A stretch of 64,000 nt of DNA from Roseisalinus antarcticus (GTDB lineage Bacteria > Pseudomonadota > Alphaproteobacteria > Rhodobacterales > Rhodobacteraceae), in the NCBI RefSeq assembly GCF_900172355.1, contig NZ_FWFZ01000001.1:62001-126000 (forward strand), in the 5' to 3' direction. Made by a program: the position numbers and the translations under genes. Shown here piece by piece: positions 52,879 through 62,490 of this stretch (positions within the stretch are counted from its first letter, which is position 1; every line of letters starts with the position of its first letter). The notes under the pieces are model-generated. The model saw only the letters and a program-made list of their open reading frames with translations, was not told the origin of the DNA and did not search any database.

Positions 52879-54035
52879 CCGACCCCCGGCCCCAGCCCGT
52901 CCAGCACCGCCGCCGCCGCCCGAAGTCCGGGCGCGTCGCCGCCCCGGCCCAGCCGCGTCATGGTCAGCGCCATGGCCGCCCGCTGTGCGCCCGGATCGTC
53001 GAGCACCTGCCCCAGAGCCTCGGCGATCGGGCCGGGCTGGCAGGCCGTTCCGATGAATTCCGGCACGGTGCGGGTCTCGGACACCAGGTTGACCAGCGTG
53101 ACCGTATCGATCCGCAGCATTCGGGCCACGATGGCGCGGCTGACCGCGCTCATGTCATAGGCGATCACCATGGGGGTCTCTGCCGCCGCCAGCTCCAGCG
53201 ACACCGTGCCCGAGGCCGCAAGCGCCACGTCCGCGGCCCGGAACGCCGCCCGTTTCTCGGCCCCCGGATCGCCCGCATCGCGCGGGTCCAGCAGGATCGG
53301 CGCCCCCGGCCAGTCGGCCGAGAGCCCGGCCACGAGGTCCGCCACCGGACCCGCCGCCGGGATCACCACCCGTGCCCCCGGGCGCCGCTCAAGGACCAGC
53401 CGCAGCGCCGCGCCGAAACGGTCCGCCAGGCGCAGGACCTCGCCGCGCCGAGAGCCGGGCAGCGCCAGGATCAGCGGTGCGTCGCCAAAGCCCCGGGCCT
53501 CGCGAAAGGCCTGCGCCTCCGCCTCGGTCGCGATCGCCTCGGCGACGACCGGGTGGCCGACGAAATCGCAGCGCAGGCCCACGGCCTCCATGTAGGGCGG
53601 CTCGAACGGCAACAGCGCTAAGACCTGGTCGACCTTGCCGACCATCTTGCGCGCCCGGCCGGGCCGCCACGCCCAGACCGAGGGGGCCACGTAGTGGACG
53701 ATCCGCACCCCCGAGGCCGCCTTGACCAGCCGCGCGACGCGCAGGCAGAAATCCGGCGAGTCGATGGTGATCAGAACGTCTGGCCGGGCGGCGATCACCG
53801 CCTCCGCCGTCTCACGGATCCGGCGCTTGAGGTGGCGGTATTTCGGCAGGATTTCGGCGATGCCCATCACCGACAGCTCCTCCATGGCAAAGCGCGAGGT
53901 CAGCCCCTGCGCCGCCATGAGCGGCCCGCCGATACCGTCGAAGGTGACGTCGGGCCGCAGGTCGCGCAGCCCGGCCATGAGCGCACCGCCCAGCTTGTCG
54001 CCCGAGGGCTCTCCGGCGATTACGAAAACCTTCAT
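52875..54035 (-). CDS. lpxB: Lipid-A-disaccharide synthase
   Basis: LpxB joins UDP-2,3-diacyl-GlcN and lipid X to the lipid A disaccharide at the inner membrane. The 386-residue GT19 protein starts VFVIAGEPSGDKLGGALMAG, followed by GIGGPLMAAQGL, HYVAPSVWAWRPGRARKM and VGHPVVAEA. The start at 54035 is preferred over 54080 and overlaps the lpxI stop (ATGA). It is the last gene of fabZ-lpxA-lpxI-lpxB. Confidence 0.95.
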   Translation of the reverse strand: MKVFVIAGEPSGDKLGGALMAGLRDLRPDVTFDGIGGPLMAAQGLTSRFAMEELSVMGIAEILPKYRHLKRRIRETAEAVIAARPDVLITIDSPDFCLRVARLVKAASGVRIVHYVAPSVWAWRPGRARKMVGKVDQVLALLPFEPPYMEAVGLRCDFVGHPVVAEAIATEAEAQAFREARGFGDAPLILALPGSRRGEVLRLADRFGAALRLVLERRPGARVVIPAAGPVADLVAGLSADWPGAPILLDPRDAGDPGAEKRAAFRAADVALAASGTVSLELAAAETPMVIAYDMSAVSRAIVARMLRIDTVTLVNLVSETRTVPEFIGTACQPGPIAEALGQVLDDPGAQRAAMALTMTRLGRGGDAPGLRAAAAVLDGLGPGVG

Positions 54036-54829
54036 CCGCCATGCTCCCGCACCCAAAGCGTCAGGCCCGCCGCGGCACATCCCGCGATGACCTTGTCGCG
54101 GTCGAGCACCATGACCCCGCCCGCCTCGATCACGATGGCCCGCAGGCCCGCCCGCGCCGCGCCGGCCACAGTGCCGGGGCCGATCACCGGCAGGTCGGCC
54201 CGCCTGTCCTGGCCCGGTTTTGGCGCCTTGAACAGCACAGCACCCGGCGCCGCGAGCCCCGCAAGCATCGCGTCGGTGCCGGCGGGGCCTTCGGTCGCCA
54301 GCACGGCCCCGGCGTCCACGACACAGGCCTGGCCGATATCCGCCGCGCCCATCCGTGCGACGGTGGCCTCGCCCAACCGGGCCGCCGTCTCCAGCGCGGT
54401 GTCCGGCACGGGCCCTGCCAGCACACCGGATGGCGGCAGCAGGTCGCCGGCGATTTCGTGCGCCGCGACCACCGACAGCCCGGCGCCCTCAAAGAACGCG
54501 ATGAAGGCGCGCAGCGTGCCGTCGTCGCCCCGCGCCATGGCGGCGACCAGTTCCGGCACCAGGGGGGCGGTCGCCGCATCGATGGCGGCCGGATCGACCT
54601 CGGGCCGGGTCATCGCGCCGGCCATGCAGAGCCGCGTGACCCCCCGCGCAGCCAGATCGGCCAGAAGGCTGCCGAACGACTCGATGCGAAAATCCAGCCG
54701 GGGCAGCGTCGCGGGCACCTCCGGCGCGACGCCGCGCATGACGCAGACCAGAGGCGTCTCGCCCCGCCGCATCAGCCGGGCGCAGATCTCGCCCGGCAGC
54801 GCCCCCGTCCCCGCGATCAATGCCAGCAT
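54032..54829 (-). CDS. lpxI: UDP-2,3-diacylglucosamine pyrophosphatase LpxI
   Basis: The 265-residue LpxI (DUF1009) cleaves UDP-2,3-diacylglucosamine to lipid X and UMP, the role filled by LpxH in E. coli. The family start LALIAGTGALPGEICARL is present, with LCMAGAMTRPEVDPAAID, and near the C-terminus KPGQDRRADLPVIGPGTV and AIVIEAGGVMVLDRD. It lies between lpxA and lpxB as in many alphaproteobacteria. Confidence 0.94.
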   Translation of the reverse strand: MLALIAGTGALPGEICARLMRRGETPLVCVMRGVAPEVPATLPRLDFRIESFGSLLADLAARGVTRLCMAGAMTRPEVDPAAIDAATAPLVPELVAAMARGDDGTLRAFIAFFEGAGLSVVAAHEIAGDLLPPSGVLAGPVPDTALETAARLGEATVARMGAADIGQACVVDAGAVLATEGPAGTDAMLAGLAAPGAVLFKAPKPGQDRRADLPVIGPGTVAGAARAGLRAIVIEAGGVMVLDRDKVIAGCAAAGLTLWVREHGG

Positions 54830-54867
54830 CTGCGCTCCGTCCGCTCCGTTCGCTTGTCCGACGGCCC

Positions 54868-55650
54868 CTAGCCGGGCGTCAGGAATGACCGGTCCGTGTC
54901 GCCGAGGATGAAATCGACCATCTCGCGCACCGGGTCCGAGGTCGCCTCGTCCTTCAGGCGGTGAGCGCGGTCCAGAAACGTGCCCTCGCCGTCGCGCAGC
55001 ATCTGGAACGCCGCCCGCAGCGCGGTGATATCGTCACGCGCCACGCCGGCGCGCTTCAGCCCGACCAGGTTCAGCCCGTCGAGCACGCCGCGCGGCCCCT
55101 GCACCAGCCCGTGGGGCAGCACGTCCTTGGTGACCATGGTGACCGCGCCGATGATCGCGCCGCGCCCGATGCGCACCCATTGGTGGATTCCGCAGAGCCC
55201 GCCGATGATGACGTCGTCCTCGATGATGCAATGGCCGGCCACGGCGGAGTTGTTGACCACGATCACCCGGTTGCCCACCTGGGCGTCATGGGCGATGTGA
55301 CAGCCGGCCATGAACAGCCCGTCATCGCCGATCCGCGTGATCCCGCCGCCCTGGGCGGTGCCGGTGTGGATCGTCACATGCTCGCGGATCCGGGTGCGGG
55401 CGCCGATCACCAGCCGCGTCTCCTCGCCGTCGAACTTCAGATCCTGCGGGATCTCGCCGACCACGGCGAAAGGAAAGAGCGTGCTGTCGGCGCCGATCTC
55501 GGTCCGGCCGCTGACGACCACGTGGGATTTCAGCTCTACCCCCGCGCCCAGCCGAACCTTGGGGCCGACCACGCAGAACGGCCCGATCCGGCAGCCCGCG
55601 CCGATCTCGGCCCCCTGTTCGATCACCGCGCTGGGGTGGATCTCGCTCAT
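54868..55650 (-). CDS. lpxA: UDP-N-acetylglucosamine acyltransferase
   Basis: LpxA adds a hydroxyacyl chain to UDP-GlcNAc, the first lipid A step. The 260-residue protein is a left-handed beta-helix with hexapeptide repeats ([40 protein letters not shown]), the catalytic His in [12 protein letters not shown], and a C-terminal helical domain. It overlaps fabZ by 4 bases upstream and is separated from lpxI by 38 bases. Confidence 0.96.
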   Translation of the reverse strand: MSEIHPSAVIEQGAEIGAGCRIGPFCVVGPKVRLGAGVELKSHVVVSGRTEIGADSTLFPFAVVGEIPQDLKFDGEETRLVIGARTRIREHVTIHTGTAQGGGITRIGDDGLFMAGCHIAHDAQVGNRVIVVNNSAVAGHCIIEDDVIIGGLCGIHQWVRIGRGAIIGAVTMVTKDVLPHGLVQGPRGVLDGLNLVGLKRAGVARDDITALRAAFQMLRDGEGTFLDRAHRLKDEATSDPVREMVDFILGDTDRSFLTPG

Positions 55651-56114
55651 GCGGGCGGAAGCTCCATCATCGCGGTGAACTCGGCCTCGCAGGCGAGCTC
55701 TTCGTCGACGGTGGCGCGGCCCTTGAAGCGCCAGACCTTGGCGCCGGCCTTGCCGCGCGTGGTCTCGATCGCCAGCCGCAGCTGGTCGCCGGGGATGACC
55801 TTGCGACGGAACTTGCAGCCGTCGATCCCCATGAAATAGACCAGCAGGTTGCCCTCGGTCAGGCCCAGCGTGGTGCCGACCATGACGGCGGCCGTCTGCG
55901 CCATCGCCTCGACGATGGTGACGCCGGGCATGATCGGGTTGCCGGGAAAATGGCCCTGGAAATGGGGCTCGTTCATGGTGACGTTCTTGAGGCCCACGGC
56001 GCGGGTGGTCCGCTCAATGTCGACCACGCGGTCCACCAGCAGGAATGGATAACGGTGCGGCAGGATCGCCTGGATCAGGTGGATATCTGCTTCGGTCGGC
56101 GGGGCGTCGGTCAT
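55647..56114 (-). CDS. fabZ: 3-hydroxyacyl-[acyl-carrier-protein] dehydratase FabZ
   Basis: FabZ dehydrates 3-hydroxyacyl-ACP in fatty acid elongation and competes with LpxA for hydroxyacyl-ACP. The 155-residue hotdog protein has [35 protein letters not shown] with the catalytic His, and [12 protein letters not shown] with the catalytic Glu. It is first in the lipid A operon, with the next gene in the window being 90 bases further and part of another unit. Confidence 0.96.
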   Translation of the reverse strand: MTDAPPTEADIHLIQAILPHRYPFLLVDRVVDIERTTRAVGLKNVTMNEPHFQGHFPGNPIMPGVTIVEAMAQTAAVMVGTTLGLTEGNLLVYFMGIDGCKFRRKVIPGDQLRLAIETTRGKAGAKVWRFKGRATVDEELACEAEFTAMMELPPA

Positions 56115-56204
56115 TTGGCGGCTCCTTCGGCGTCACCGCGCCTCGTTAGCAACGCGGCCCCCCGGGGGCAAGGCGGACGCGCGAGGCGCCGCCCCGGCCC
56201 GCGC

Positions 56205-57251
56205 TCAGACCCGGCGCCCGTCCGCGCCGAAGAACGCCAGCCGCTCGGGCGTGAACACCAGCCCGATCCGGTCGCCGGGCCGCTGGTCGGTATCGCCGGT
56301 GGTGCGCACCGTGACCTGCCCCAGCCCGCCGCAATCGACCACCAAAAAGCTGTCGGCCCCGAGGTATTCGACCACGTCCACCGTGCCGTCGCACTGACCC
56401 TCGCCCGCGGAGCCGAGGTCGATATGCTCGGGCCGGATGCCCAGATGCTCGGCCGCGCCGGCCCCAGAAAAGGCGCCGCCGCGCCCGCCCTCCAGCCGGT
56501 AGGTGCCACCCGAGGTGGTGCAGGGCAGGATGTTCATCTTGGGCGAGCCGATGAACTGCGCCACGAACAGGTTCGCCGGCCGCTCGTACAATTCGCGCGG
56601 CGTGCCGACCTGGGCGATGGTGCCGTATTCCAGCACCACGATCCGGTCGGCCAGGGTCATCGCCTCGACCTGGTCATGAGTCACGTAGATCATCGTCGAT
56701 TTCAGCGTCTGGTGCAGCTTGGCGATCTCGTAGCGCATCTCCACCCGCAGCGAGGCGTCGAGGTTCGACAGCGGCTCGTCGAAGAGGAACGCGGTGGGGT
56801 CGCGCACGATGCAGCGCCCGATCGCCACCCGCTGGCGTTGCCCGCCCGACAGGTCCTTGGGCCGGCGATCCATGTAGGGGTCGAGCTTCAGCACCCGCGC
56901 GGCCTCGTTCACCTTGGCATCGATCTCGGCCTTCGGCGCACCCGAGGTCTTGAGCGAAAAGCCCACGTTGTCGCGCACGGTCATGTGCGGATAAAGCGCG
57001 TAGGACTGGAACACCATGGCCAGTCCGCGCTTGCTGGGCGGCTCGGCGGTGACATTGCGGCCGTCGATCTCCAGCGTGCCGCGGCTGATGTCCTCGAGCC
57101 CGCCGATCATCCGCAGCAGGGTCGATTTCCCGCAGCCCGACGGGCCCACGAAGACGACGAATTCGCCGTCCTCGATTTGCAGGTCCACGCCCTTGATCAC
57201 CTGCACCGAGCCGAACCACTTTTCGACGGTCTTGAGTTCGATCGCCCCCAT
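56205..57251 (-). CDS. ABC sugar importer ATPase (UgpC/MsmX/MalK type)
   Basis: The 348-residue ATPase has Walker [10 protein letters not shown], the Q loop [12 protein letters not shown], the signature [13 protein letters not shown], Walker [21 protein letters not shown] and the switch His (VTHDQVEAM). A C-terminal OB/TOBE regulatory domain follows (about 235-348), typical of carbohydrate importers. It is the last gene of the operon and its ATG overlaps the glycosidase stop by one base (TGATG). Confidence 0.93.
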   Translation of the reverse strand: MGAIELKTVEKWFGSVQVIKGVDLQIEDGEFVVFVGPSGCGKSTLLRMIGGLEDISRGTLEIDGRNVTAEPPSKRGLAMVFQSYALYPHMTVRDNVGFSLKTSGAPKAEIDAKVNEAARVLKLDPYMDRRPKDLSGGQRQRVAIGRCIVRDPTAFLFDEPLSNLDASLRVEMRYEIAKLHQTLKSTMIYVTHDQVEAMTLADRIVVLEYGTIAQVGTPRELYERPANLFVAQFIGSPKMNILPCTTSGGTYRLEGGRGGAFSGAGAAEHLGIRPEHIDLGSAGEGQCDGTVDVVEYLGADSFLVVDCGGLGQVTVRTTGDTDQRPGDRIGLVFTPERLAFFGADGRRV

Positions 57252-58513
57252 CAGACCGCCTCCGCCGAGGGGCGCGCCCAGGTCAGCCAGACGGCCGCCG
57301 TCCAGGTGAACGCCTTGCCCCCGGCAGGCGCGCCGGTCACGGGGTCGAAATACTCGGCAAAGCCATGCTCCGCGATCAGATCGGCCGTCACGCGGCGCAG
57401 GGCCTCGGCCCGCGCCTCGTGCCCCTGTTCGGCCAGCCCCTGCCCGATCATCATGTTGAGAATCCCCCATGTCGGCCCGCGCCAATAGCGCCGCGGGTTG
57501 AATTTCGCGCTGTCCGGGTCGTGGCTGGGCACCGGATAGCGGCAGGCCGCCGTCACCCGGTCGTAGACGGCCAGCATCTCCGGCGCCTCGAGCCCCGCGT
57601 ACCAGCACAGGAACGACGCGCTCGACACGCAGTCGGCAAATTCGCCGGTGCGCGCGTCACGGGCGTCGAATGCCCCCAGCCGCGCGTTCGACAGGGTCTC
57701 GGCCCCGGCTTCCAGCGTGGCGATCCAGCCGTCGATCTCGGCGGTGTCTTCGCCGAGGGCCTGACCGATGGCCCGCAGGTCACGCTGGGCGCGCAGCAGG
57801 ATGAAGGTCATGGTCGGATCGGCCACCCGGAACGGCGTGTACTCCAGCATCCGCGCCTCGTCCCAGCCCAGCCTGCGGCCGCGCTGCACGAGCCAGATGT
57901 AGCGGTCGTAATCGTCCTTCGTAGGCCGCATCTCGGGGTTCACGTGGCTGGTGTCCCGCCGGGTGTATTCGCCCACGCCCACGGGGTCGATCGCGGCCAT
58001 GGCCCCGTCCCAGTCCGGCGCGTTGTCGCGGCCCGCCTCCCAGGGGTGGGTGATGCACACCGCGCCCCGGTCCAGCCGCCAGTCCATGAACCAGCGGTGC
58101 CAGGCCAGCAGCTTCGGGAACAGCCCCGCCGCCCTGTCGCGGCCGGCGGCGGGGTCGGCCTCCAGCATCGCCCTGGCCGCGCTGGCCGCGACCGGCGGCT
58201 GGCTGATGCCGGACGAGGCGATCGGGCCAAGGTCCGCGCCCCAGACATCGGGCCCCGGGAAATACCCCGGATCGGGCTTGTGAAACAGGATGTGCGGCAC
58301 CATGCCGTTGGGCCATTGCCCCGAGAACAGCGTCTCCAGCTCGACCCAGGCGCGCGGCGCGTCGAAGGCGGCAAAGCCCCGCGCCGCAAAGGCGCTGTCC
58401 CAGTTCCACTGATAGGGATAGAGCCCCGCCGTCGGCAAGGTATAGCCGCCCCGGTCATTGCCCCGCAGAATATTGCGCGCCTCGTCGTCCAGCTTGCCAA
58501 TGTCCATCGTCAT
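57251..58513 (-). CDS. GH63/MGH1-like glycoside hydrolase
   Basis: The 420-residue cytoplasmic protein is an (alpha/alpha)6-barrel glycosidase of the GH63 mannosylglycerate hydrolase-like type. It has [47 protein letters not shown] with the likely acid Asp, [13 protein letters not shown], and FAEYFDP then [13 protein letters not shown] with the likely base Glu. No signal peptide is present, so it acts on an imported glycoside, consistent with the surrounding ABC genes. Mannosyl- or glucosylglycerate is my guess; trehalose-like substrates are possible. Confidence 0.82.
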   Translation of the reverse strand: MTMDIGKLDDEARNILRGNDRGGYTLPTAGLYPYQWNWDSAFAARGFAAFDAPRAWVELETLFSGQWPNGMVPHILFHKPDPGYFPGPDVWGADLGPIASSGISQPPVAASAARAMLEADPAAGRDRAAGLFPKLLAWHRWFMDWRLDRGAVCITHPWEAGRDNAPDWDGAMAAIDPVGVGEYTRRDTSHVNPEMRPTKDDYDRYIWLVQRGRRLGWDEARMLEYTPFRVADPTMTFILLRAQRDLRAIGQALGEDTAEIDGWIATLEAGAETLSNARLGAFDARDARTGEFADCVSSASFLCWYAGLEAPEMLAVYDRVTAACRYPVPSHDPDSAKFNPRRYWRGPTWGILNMMIGQGLAEQGHEARAEALRRVTADLIAEHGFAEYFDPVTGAPAGGKAFTWTAAVWLTWARPSAEAV

Positions 58514-59724
58514 CCCTTCACCGATCCGGCGGTCAGCCCCTTCGTCATGAACCTCTCCAGCCCCAGGAACAGCGCCATGATCGGCACCGTGGCGATCACC
58601 GCCCCCGCCATCAGGTGCTGGCGCGGCACTTCCGAGGAATTGAGGCTCGCGATCCCCCGCGTCAGGGTGAACTTCGACGGGTCGTCCAGAAGCATGAAGG
58701 CCAGCAGGAACTCGTTCCAGGCGATCATGAAGACATAGAGCGAGACCGAGGCCAGCGCCGGCAGGCTCAGCGGCAGGGTGATCTTCCAGATCACCTGCAA
58801 CCGGCTCAGCCCGTCCATCAGGCCGGCCTCCTCGACCTCGCCGGGCAGGCCGCGGAAATAGCCCTGCAACATGTAGAGCGCGACCGGAATGGTGGTCACC
58901 GGATAGATCATGACGATGCCGAGGATCGAATTGCGCAGGCCCGTCATCGAGAAGGCGATGTAGATCGGCAGCGCCAGCACGATCATCGGCACCATGTAGA
59001 TCAGCAGGATGGAGCGCGATATCCCCGCCCGCCCCCGGAACCGCAGCCGGGCCACGGCATAGGCGCCGGGCACACTGAACGCCAGCGTGATGGCCACGGT
59101 CAGCACCGAGATGATGAACGAGTTCAGAAGGTAGGTGCCGAAGTTGAATTGCCCGAAAAGCTCCGCGTAGGACCGGAAGAGATCCCAGCCCTGGCTCAGG
59201 TCGATCGAGAAATCGAGCGGGTTCTGGATCAGCTCCGACTGGTTCTTGAGGCTGGTCATCACCATCACGTAGAACGGGATCGCGACGATGGCGGTGAAGA
59301 AGATATAGCCCGTCCCGGTCAGGAACCGGATCACCGCCTCCTCGAATTCATGCCGCGTCAGCGCTCCGGGCCGGATCTCCTCGAGGATCCCGCGCAGGGA
59401 CCAGACCAGCGCCGCCGCGAGGATCGCCGCCCCCACGAGGCGCGCCACCACCCCCGCATCCGGCCCCGCCAGGATCGGCCCGATCCCGGCCAGCGTCACC
59501 GCCAGCACGGCCAGCGCCACCCCCGCCAGCACCGGCAGCGCCCGCCCGAGGCCGACCACCGCGACGCCCGCCAACGCGCCCCAAAGCAGCGACCAAAGCA
59601 TCCCGGGCCGGAACGGGGCCCCCGTGGCGAACGACATGGCCACCGCCACGGTCACCGCCAGCACCACCATCCAGACCGCCCCGATCAGCGCCCCCGTCAC
59701 GTATCCCTTGCGTATCGCGTTCAT
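58510..59724 (-). CDS. ABC sugar importer permease (MalG-type) with N-terminal extension
   Basis: The 404-residue protein has the MalG-like six-helix permease core (about 130-404) with the EAA loop EVEEAGLMDGLSRLQVIWKI that docks on the ATPase. Before it lies about 110 residues with several extra hydrophobic helices (GALIGAVWMVVLAVTVAVAM and VLAGVALAVLAVTLAGIGPI regions) not found in MalG. The start ATG 59724 follows AGAAGAAG supplied by a dispersed repeat. Its stop overlaps the glycosidase start by 4 bases. Confidence 0.9.
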   Translation of the reverse strand: MNAIRKGYVTGALIGAVWMVVLAVTVAVAMSFATGAPFRPGMLWSLLWGALAGVAVVGLGRALPVLAGVALAVLAVTLAGIGPILAGPDAGVVARLVGAAILAAALVWSLRGILEEIRPGALTRHEFEEAVIRFLTGTGYIFFTAIVAIPFYVMVMTSLKNQSELIQNPLDFSIDLSQGWDLFRSYAELFGQFNFGTYLLNSFIISVLTVAITLAFSVPGAYAVARLRFRGRAGISRSILLIYMVPMIVLALPIYIAFSMTGLRNSILGIVMIYPVTTIPVALYMLQGYFRGLPGEVEEAGLMDGLSRLQVIWKITLPLSLPALASVSLYVFMIAWNEFLLAFMLLDDPSKFTLTRGIASLNSSEVPRQHLMAGAVIATVPIMALFLGLERFMTKGLTAGSVKG

Positions 59725-59785
59725 CTTCTTCTGGTCCCAAATATCCCGGGGGGGATCGCCGCAGGCGATCGGGGGCTGGCCCCCG
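59725..59785. repeat. GC-rich dispersed repeat, copy 3, at a gene start
   Basis: On the plus strand it reads CTTCTTCTGGTCCC, AAATATCCCGGGGGG, a palindromic variable part, and CGGGGGCTGGCCCCCG. It ends exactly at the permease ATG, so its minus-strand end CCAGAAGAAG serves as the ribosome binding site. It matches the copy at 29857-29914. Confidence 0.7.
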
Positions 59786-59794
59786 CCGCGCGGC

Positions 59795-61030
59795 TCACAA
59801 TCCTTCCTCCCGGCTGATGAAGCGGAAAAACAGCACCGAGAACAGCAGCAGGCACCCGAAGATCACCACGGCCACCGCCGCCCCCGCACCGATGTTGGAA
59901 ATCGCGAAGGCCTGCTCGTAGACATTTACCGTCAGGGTCCGCGTCCCGGCATTGCCGCCGGTCAGCAAGAAGATGTCGTCGAACTTGTTGAAGGTCCAGA
60001 TGAAGCGCAGCAGGAACAGCACCGAAAGGATGCCCAGCAGCATCGGCAGGCTGAGATACCAGAACTTCTGGAACGGAGAGGCGCCGTCCATGTCGGCGGC
60101 CTCGTACATGTCGGTGTCGATGCTCTGCATCCGCGCGAGGATGAACAGGAACGACAGCGGGAAATAGCGCCAGATCTCGAACACCGTCACCATGATCAGC
60201 GCCAGCGGCCGGTCGCCGAAGAAGTTGATCGTCTCGTCCGTGACCCCCATCTGCACCAGCAGCGCATTGGCCGAGCCCGAGAACGGATCGAACAGGATCA
60301 GCCAGGAAAACGCGACCGCGATCACCGGCGCCACGTAGGGAAACAGGTAAAGCCCGCGCAGGATGCCCTGCCCGCGGAACGACTTGTTCAGCAGCATCGC
60401 CGCGAACAGCCCCACCCCCAGCGCGCCGACCGTGCCGAACACGGTATAGAACAGCGTGACGCCAAGCACGCCCCAGAACTCCGAGCCATCGAAGATCCGC
60501 GCGAAATTCTCCAGCGTGAAGGTGTCGTTGGTCAGGACGTTGTCGCCCGTGCCGCTGACCTCGGGCTCGCCGGCCTCGGCCGCGTCCTCGGCGGCATCCG
60601 CGTCCGCGGCCCGCAGCCCGATGATGATGCGCTCGTTATAGCCGCCCTCCAGACTGCCCACCTCGCAGCGCAGCGCGTCGCCGGACAGGGCGCAGCCCTC
60701 GGGCAGGTCGCCAGTCACGGTCACGCTGTCGGGGATCACGTCGGTAAAGACCACGTCCGTCACCACCTGGTCCTGGCTGGAATTGCGCACCCGGTATTCG
60801 ACCCGCAGGTCCTCGCCCTCGCCGCGCACGGCCTCGCGCACGATCGGCGCGGGCGGGCGCAGGTCGGCCAGCCCGATCGGCTTCACCGAGATCCAGAAGA
60901 TCGCCAGCAGCGGCAGCACGACCACCAGCGCCACGCTGATCAGCGTCGGCGCCAGCAGACCCCAGGCCAGCCGCGCCTCGCGCCGGGCCAGCGGGGTGGT
61001 CCCGGTGGGCGGTATCGGTGTCATGCTCAT
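59795..61030 (-). CDS. ABC sugar importer permease (MalF-type) with periplasmic DUF11-like domain
   Basis: The 411-residue permease has a first transmembrane helix (about 20-48), then a large periplasmic insertion (about 52-175), then the usual MalF-like helices with EAA loop YEAADMDGASPFQKFWYLSL. The insertion looks like a DUF11 beta-sandwich: DLRVEYRVRNSSQDQVVTDV, VFTDVIPDSVTVTGDLPEG, CEVGSLEGGYNERIIIGL, with Cys113 and Cys122 possibly paired. Two ATGs (61030, 61024) are possible. It follows the solute-binding protein gene and precedes the second permease. Confidence 0.88.
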   Translation of the reverse strand: MSMTPIPPTGTTPLARREARLAWGLLAPTLISVALVVVLPLLAIFWISVKPIGLADLRPPAPIVREAVRGEGEDLRVEYRVRNSSQDQVVTDVVFTDVIPDSVTVTGDLPEGCALSGDALRCEVGSLEGGYNERIIIGLRAADADAAEDAAEAGEPEVSGTGDNVLTNDTFTLENFARIFDGSEFWGVLGVTLFYTVFGTVGALGVGLFAAMLLNKSFRGQGILRGLYLFPYVAPVIAVAFSWLILFDPFSGSANALLVQMGVTDETINFFGDRPLALIMVTVFEIWRYFPLSFLFILARMQSIDTDMYEAADMDGASPFQKFWYLSLPMLLGILSVLFLLRFIWTFNKFDDIFLLTGGNAGTRTLTVNVYEQAFAISNIGAGAAVAVVIFGCLLLFSVLFFRFISREEGL

Positions 61031-61084
61031 GTCATTGATCCCGAGGGGCAATCCCCGGCCGCACCCGGCCGGGGACAGGGCGGA

Positions 61085-62431
61085 TCACTCGATCGCGCCC
61101 AGCTCTTCGTTCATCGCGGCCACGGCCGCCGGCGCGTCAAGCCGACCGTCGATATACTGCCGCACGATGCGGTTGATCGCCTGGCTGTTGATCATCTTCG
61201 ACGCCAGCGAGAGCTGGCCGTCCGCCACCCCCCAACGCTGCGCCACATCGAGGCCGCCGACGATCTCGGCGATCATCTCGGGCGCATACAGATCGCCCAA
61301 CGGCGCCTTGCGGTCCACCCCGACGGGCAGGGTCGCCCAGGCATCGGTGAAGGCGGTCGGCGCCTCGGCGGTGCCGTTGCGGACCGGGAACTTGCCCTCG
61401 GGCGCGATCGACAGCGTCAGCTCATAGCCGTCGTCCAGCGAGAACTCGATGAACTCGGCCGCGACGTCGGTATTGGCATCCGCCGTCACGCCGAAATAGC
61501 GGATGTCGGCCCAGGCCGCCCCGTCGGGGTTCGACGGTCCCGAGAAGTTGGTGACGATGCCGGTCAGCGAGGCCAGCTCCGACGAGGTAGGGTCGTCATT
61601 GATCGTCGGCGGCGCCGAATCCCGCAGGCCCGCGAGCTCGTCGAGGATGAACGGCGACCAGATGATCATCGCCGCGTTGCCCGAGAAATAGAGGCTGCGC
61701 GACTGGTCCCAGTAAAGCTCTCCTGGGGGTGAGGCGTCGGCGATCGCCTTGTAGAACTCCAGCACCTCGGTCGTGGCGGCCTCGTCCAGCGGCTGGAACC
61801 CGTCCGGGCCCACGGGCGAGACGCCGTTGGCGAGGAACACATGTTCGAGCACCTGGCTCATGAAGTTCTCGTCCACCTTGGTGGCGGCGACGAAACCGTA
61901 CATCTCGGGCGGGTTGTGCAGTGCGTCGAGGGCCGCCTCGACCGCGGCATAGGAGGTCGGCGGCGCCAGGCCCGCTTCCTCGAAAAGGTCCTTGCGATAG
62001 ACGATCATCTGGGTCCAGCCGTCCACCGGAACACTGGCGTAGCCGCCGTCATAGGCCGCCATCTCCAGCGCGCCGGGGGCAAAGGTGTCGGCGCCCAGGT
62101 CCTCGATGATGTCGGAGGCGGCGTCGGTGTCCAGGATGCCCGCCTCGGCCCAGGGCAGCGCGTATTGCAGGGTGTGGTAGATCACGTCCGGCAGGTCGCC
62201 CGCGGCAAAGGCGGCGGTGGTCCGGGTGCCCAGATCGCTCTCGCTGACCGGGATCACCTCGACCGTGTGGCCGGTTTCGGCGTTGAACATCGCGGCCAGC
62301 TCCTGCTGGCGCTCCAGCCGCTCGGGCTGCTCTTCGGTGGTCCAGAAACGGATCGTGTCGGCCTGCGCCGACAGCGCCGTCAGCCCGACGGCAAGCGCCG
62401 TCCCTGCCAGCAATCTCGCGTGAAGTGTCAT
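61085..62431 (-). CDS. Extracellular solute-binding protein (sugar family 1)
   Basis: The 448-residue periplasmic protein has a signal peptide (MTLHARLLAGTALAVGLTAL, cleavage after SAQA) and the family pattern IRFWTTEEQPERLERQQELA, FNAETGHTVEVIPV, DLPDVIYHTLQYALPWAEAG and KFPVRNGTAEAPTAF. It would deliver the substrate to the two permeases encoded next. The ATG at 62431 has GGAGGAAG upstream. An in-frame upstream reading encodes a short SRPTG-type repeat and is not considered coding. Confidence 0.92.
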   Translation of the reverse strand: MTLHARLLAGTALAVGLTALSAQADTIRFWTTEEQPERLERQQELAAMFNAETGHTVEVIPVSESDLGTRTTAAFAAGDLPDVIYHTLQYALPWAEAGILDTDAASDIIEDLGADTFAPGALEMAAYDGGYASVPVDGWTQMIVYRKDLFEEAGLAPPTSYAAVEAALDALHNPPEMYGFVAATKVDENFMSQVLEHVFLANGVSPVGPDGFQPLDEAATTEVLEFYKAIADASPPGELYWDQSRSLYFSGNAAMIIWSPFILDELAGLRDSAPPTINDDPTSSELASLTGIVTNFSGPSNPDGAAWADIRYFGVTADANTDVAAEFIEFSLDDGYELTLSIAPEGKFPVRNGTAEAPTAFTDAWATLPVGVDRKAPLGDLYAPEMIAEIVGGLDVAQRWGVADGQLSLASKMINSQAINRIVRQYIDGRLDAPAAVAAMNEELGAIE

Positions 62432-62443
62432 GGTCTTCCTCCC

Positions 62444-62488
62444 TGTGGTTCTTGATTCTGTGGGTCTTGATCCCGTGGGTCTTGAAAA
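62444..62488. repeat. Three 15-base tandem repeats upstream of the solute-binding protein gene
   Basis: Units at 62444-62458, 62459-62473 and 62474-62488 share the form YGTGGKTCTTGAWWM. They fill almost all of the 59 bases between the lacI-type gene stop and the solute-binding protein start. A regulatory or mRNA-processing role is possible. Confidence 0.65.
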
Positions 62489-62490
62489 GG

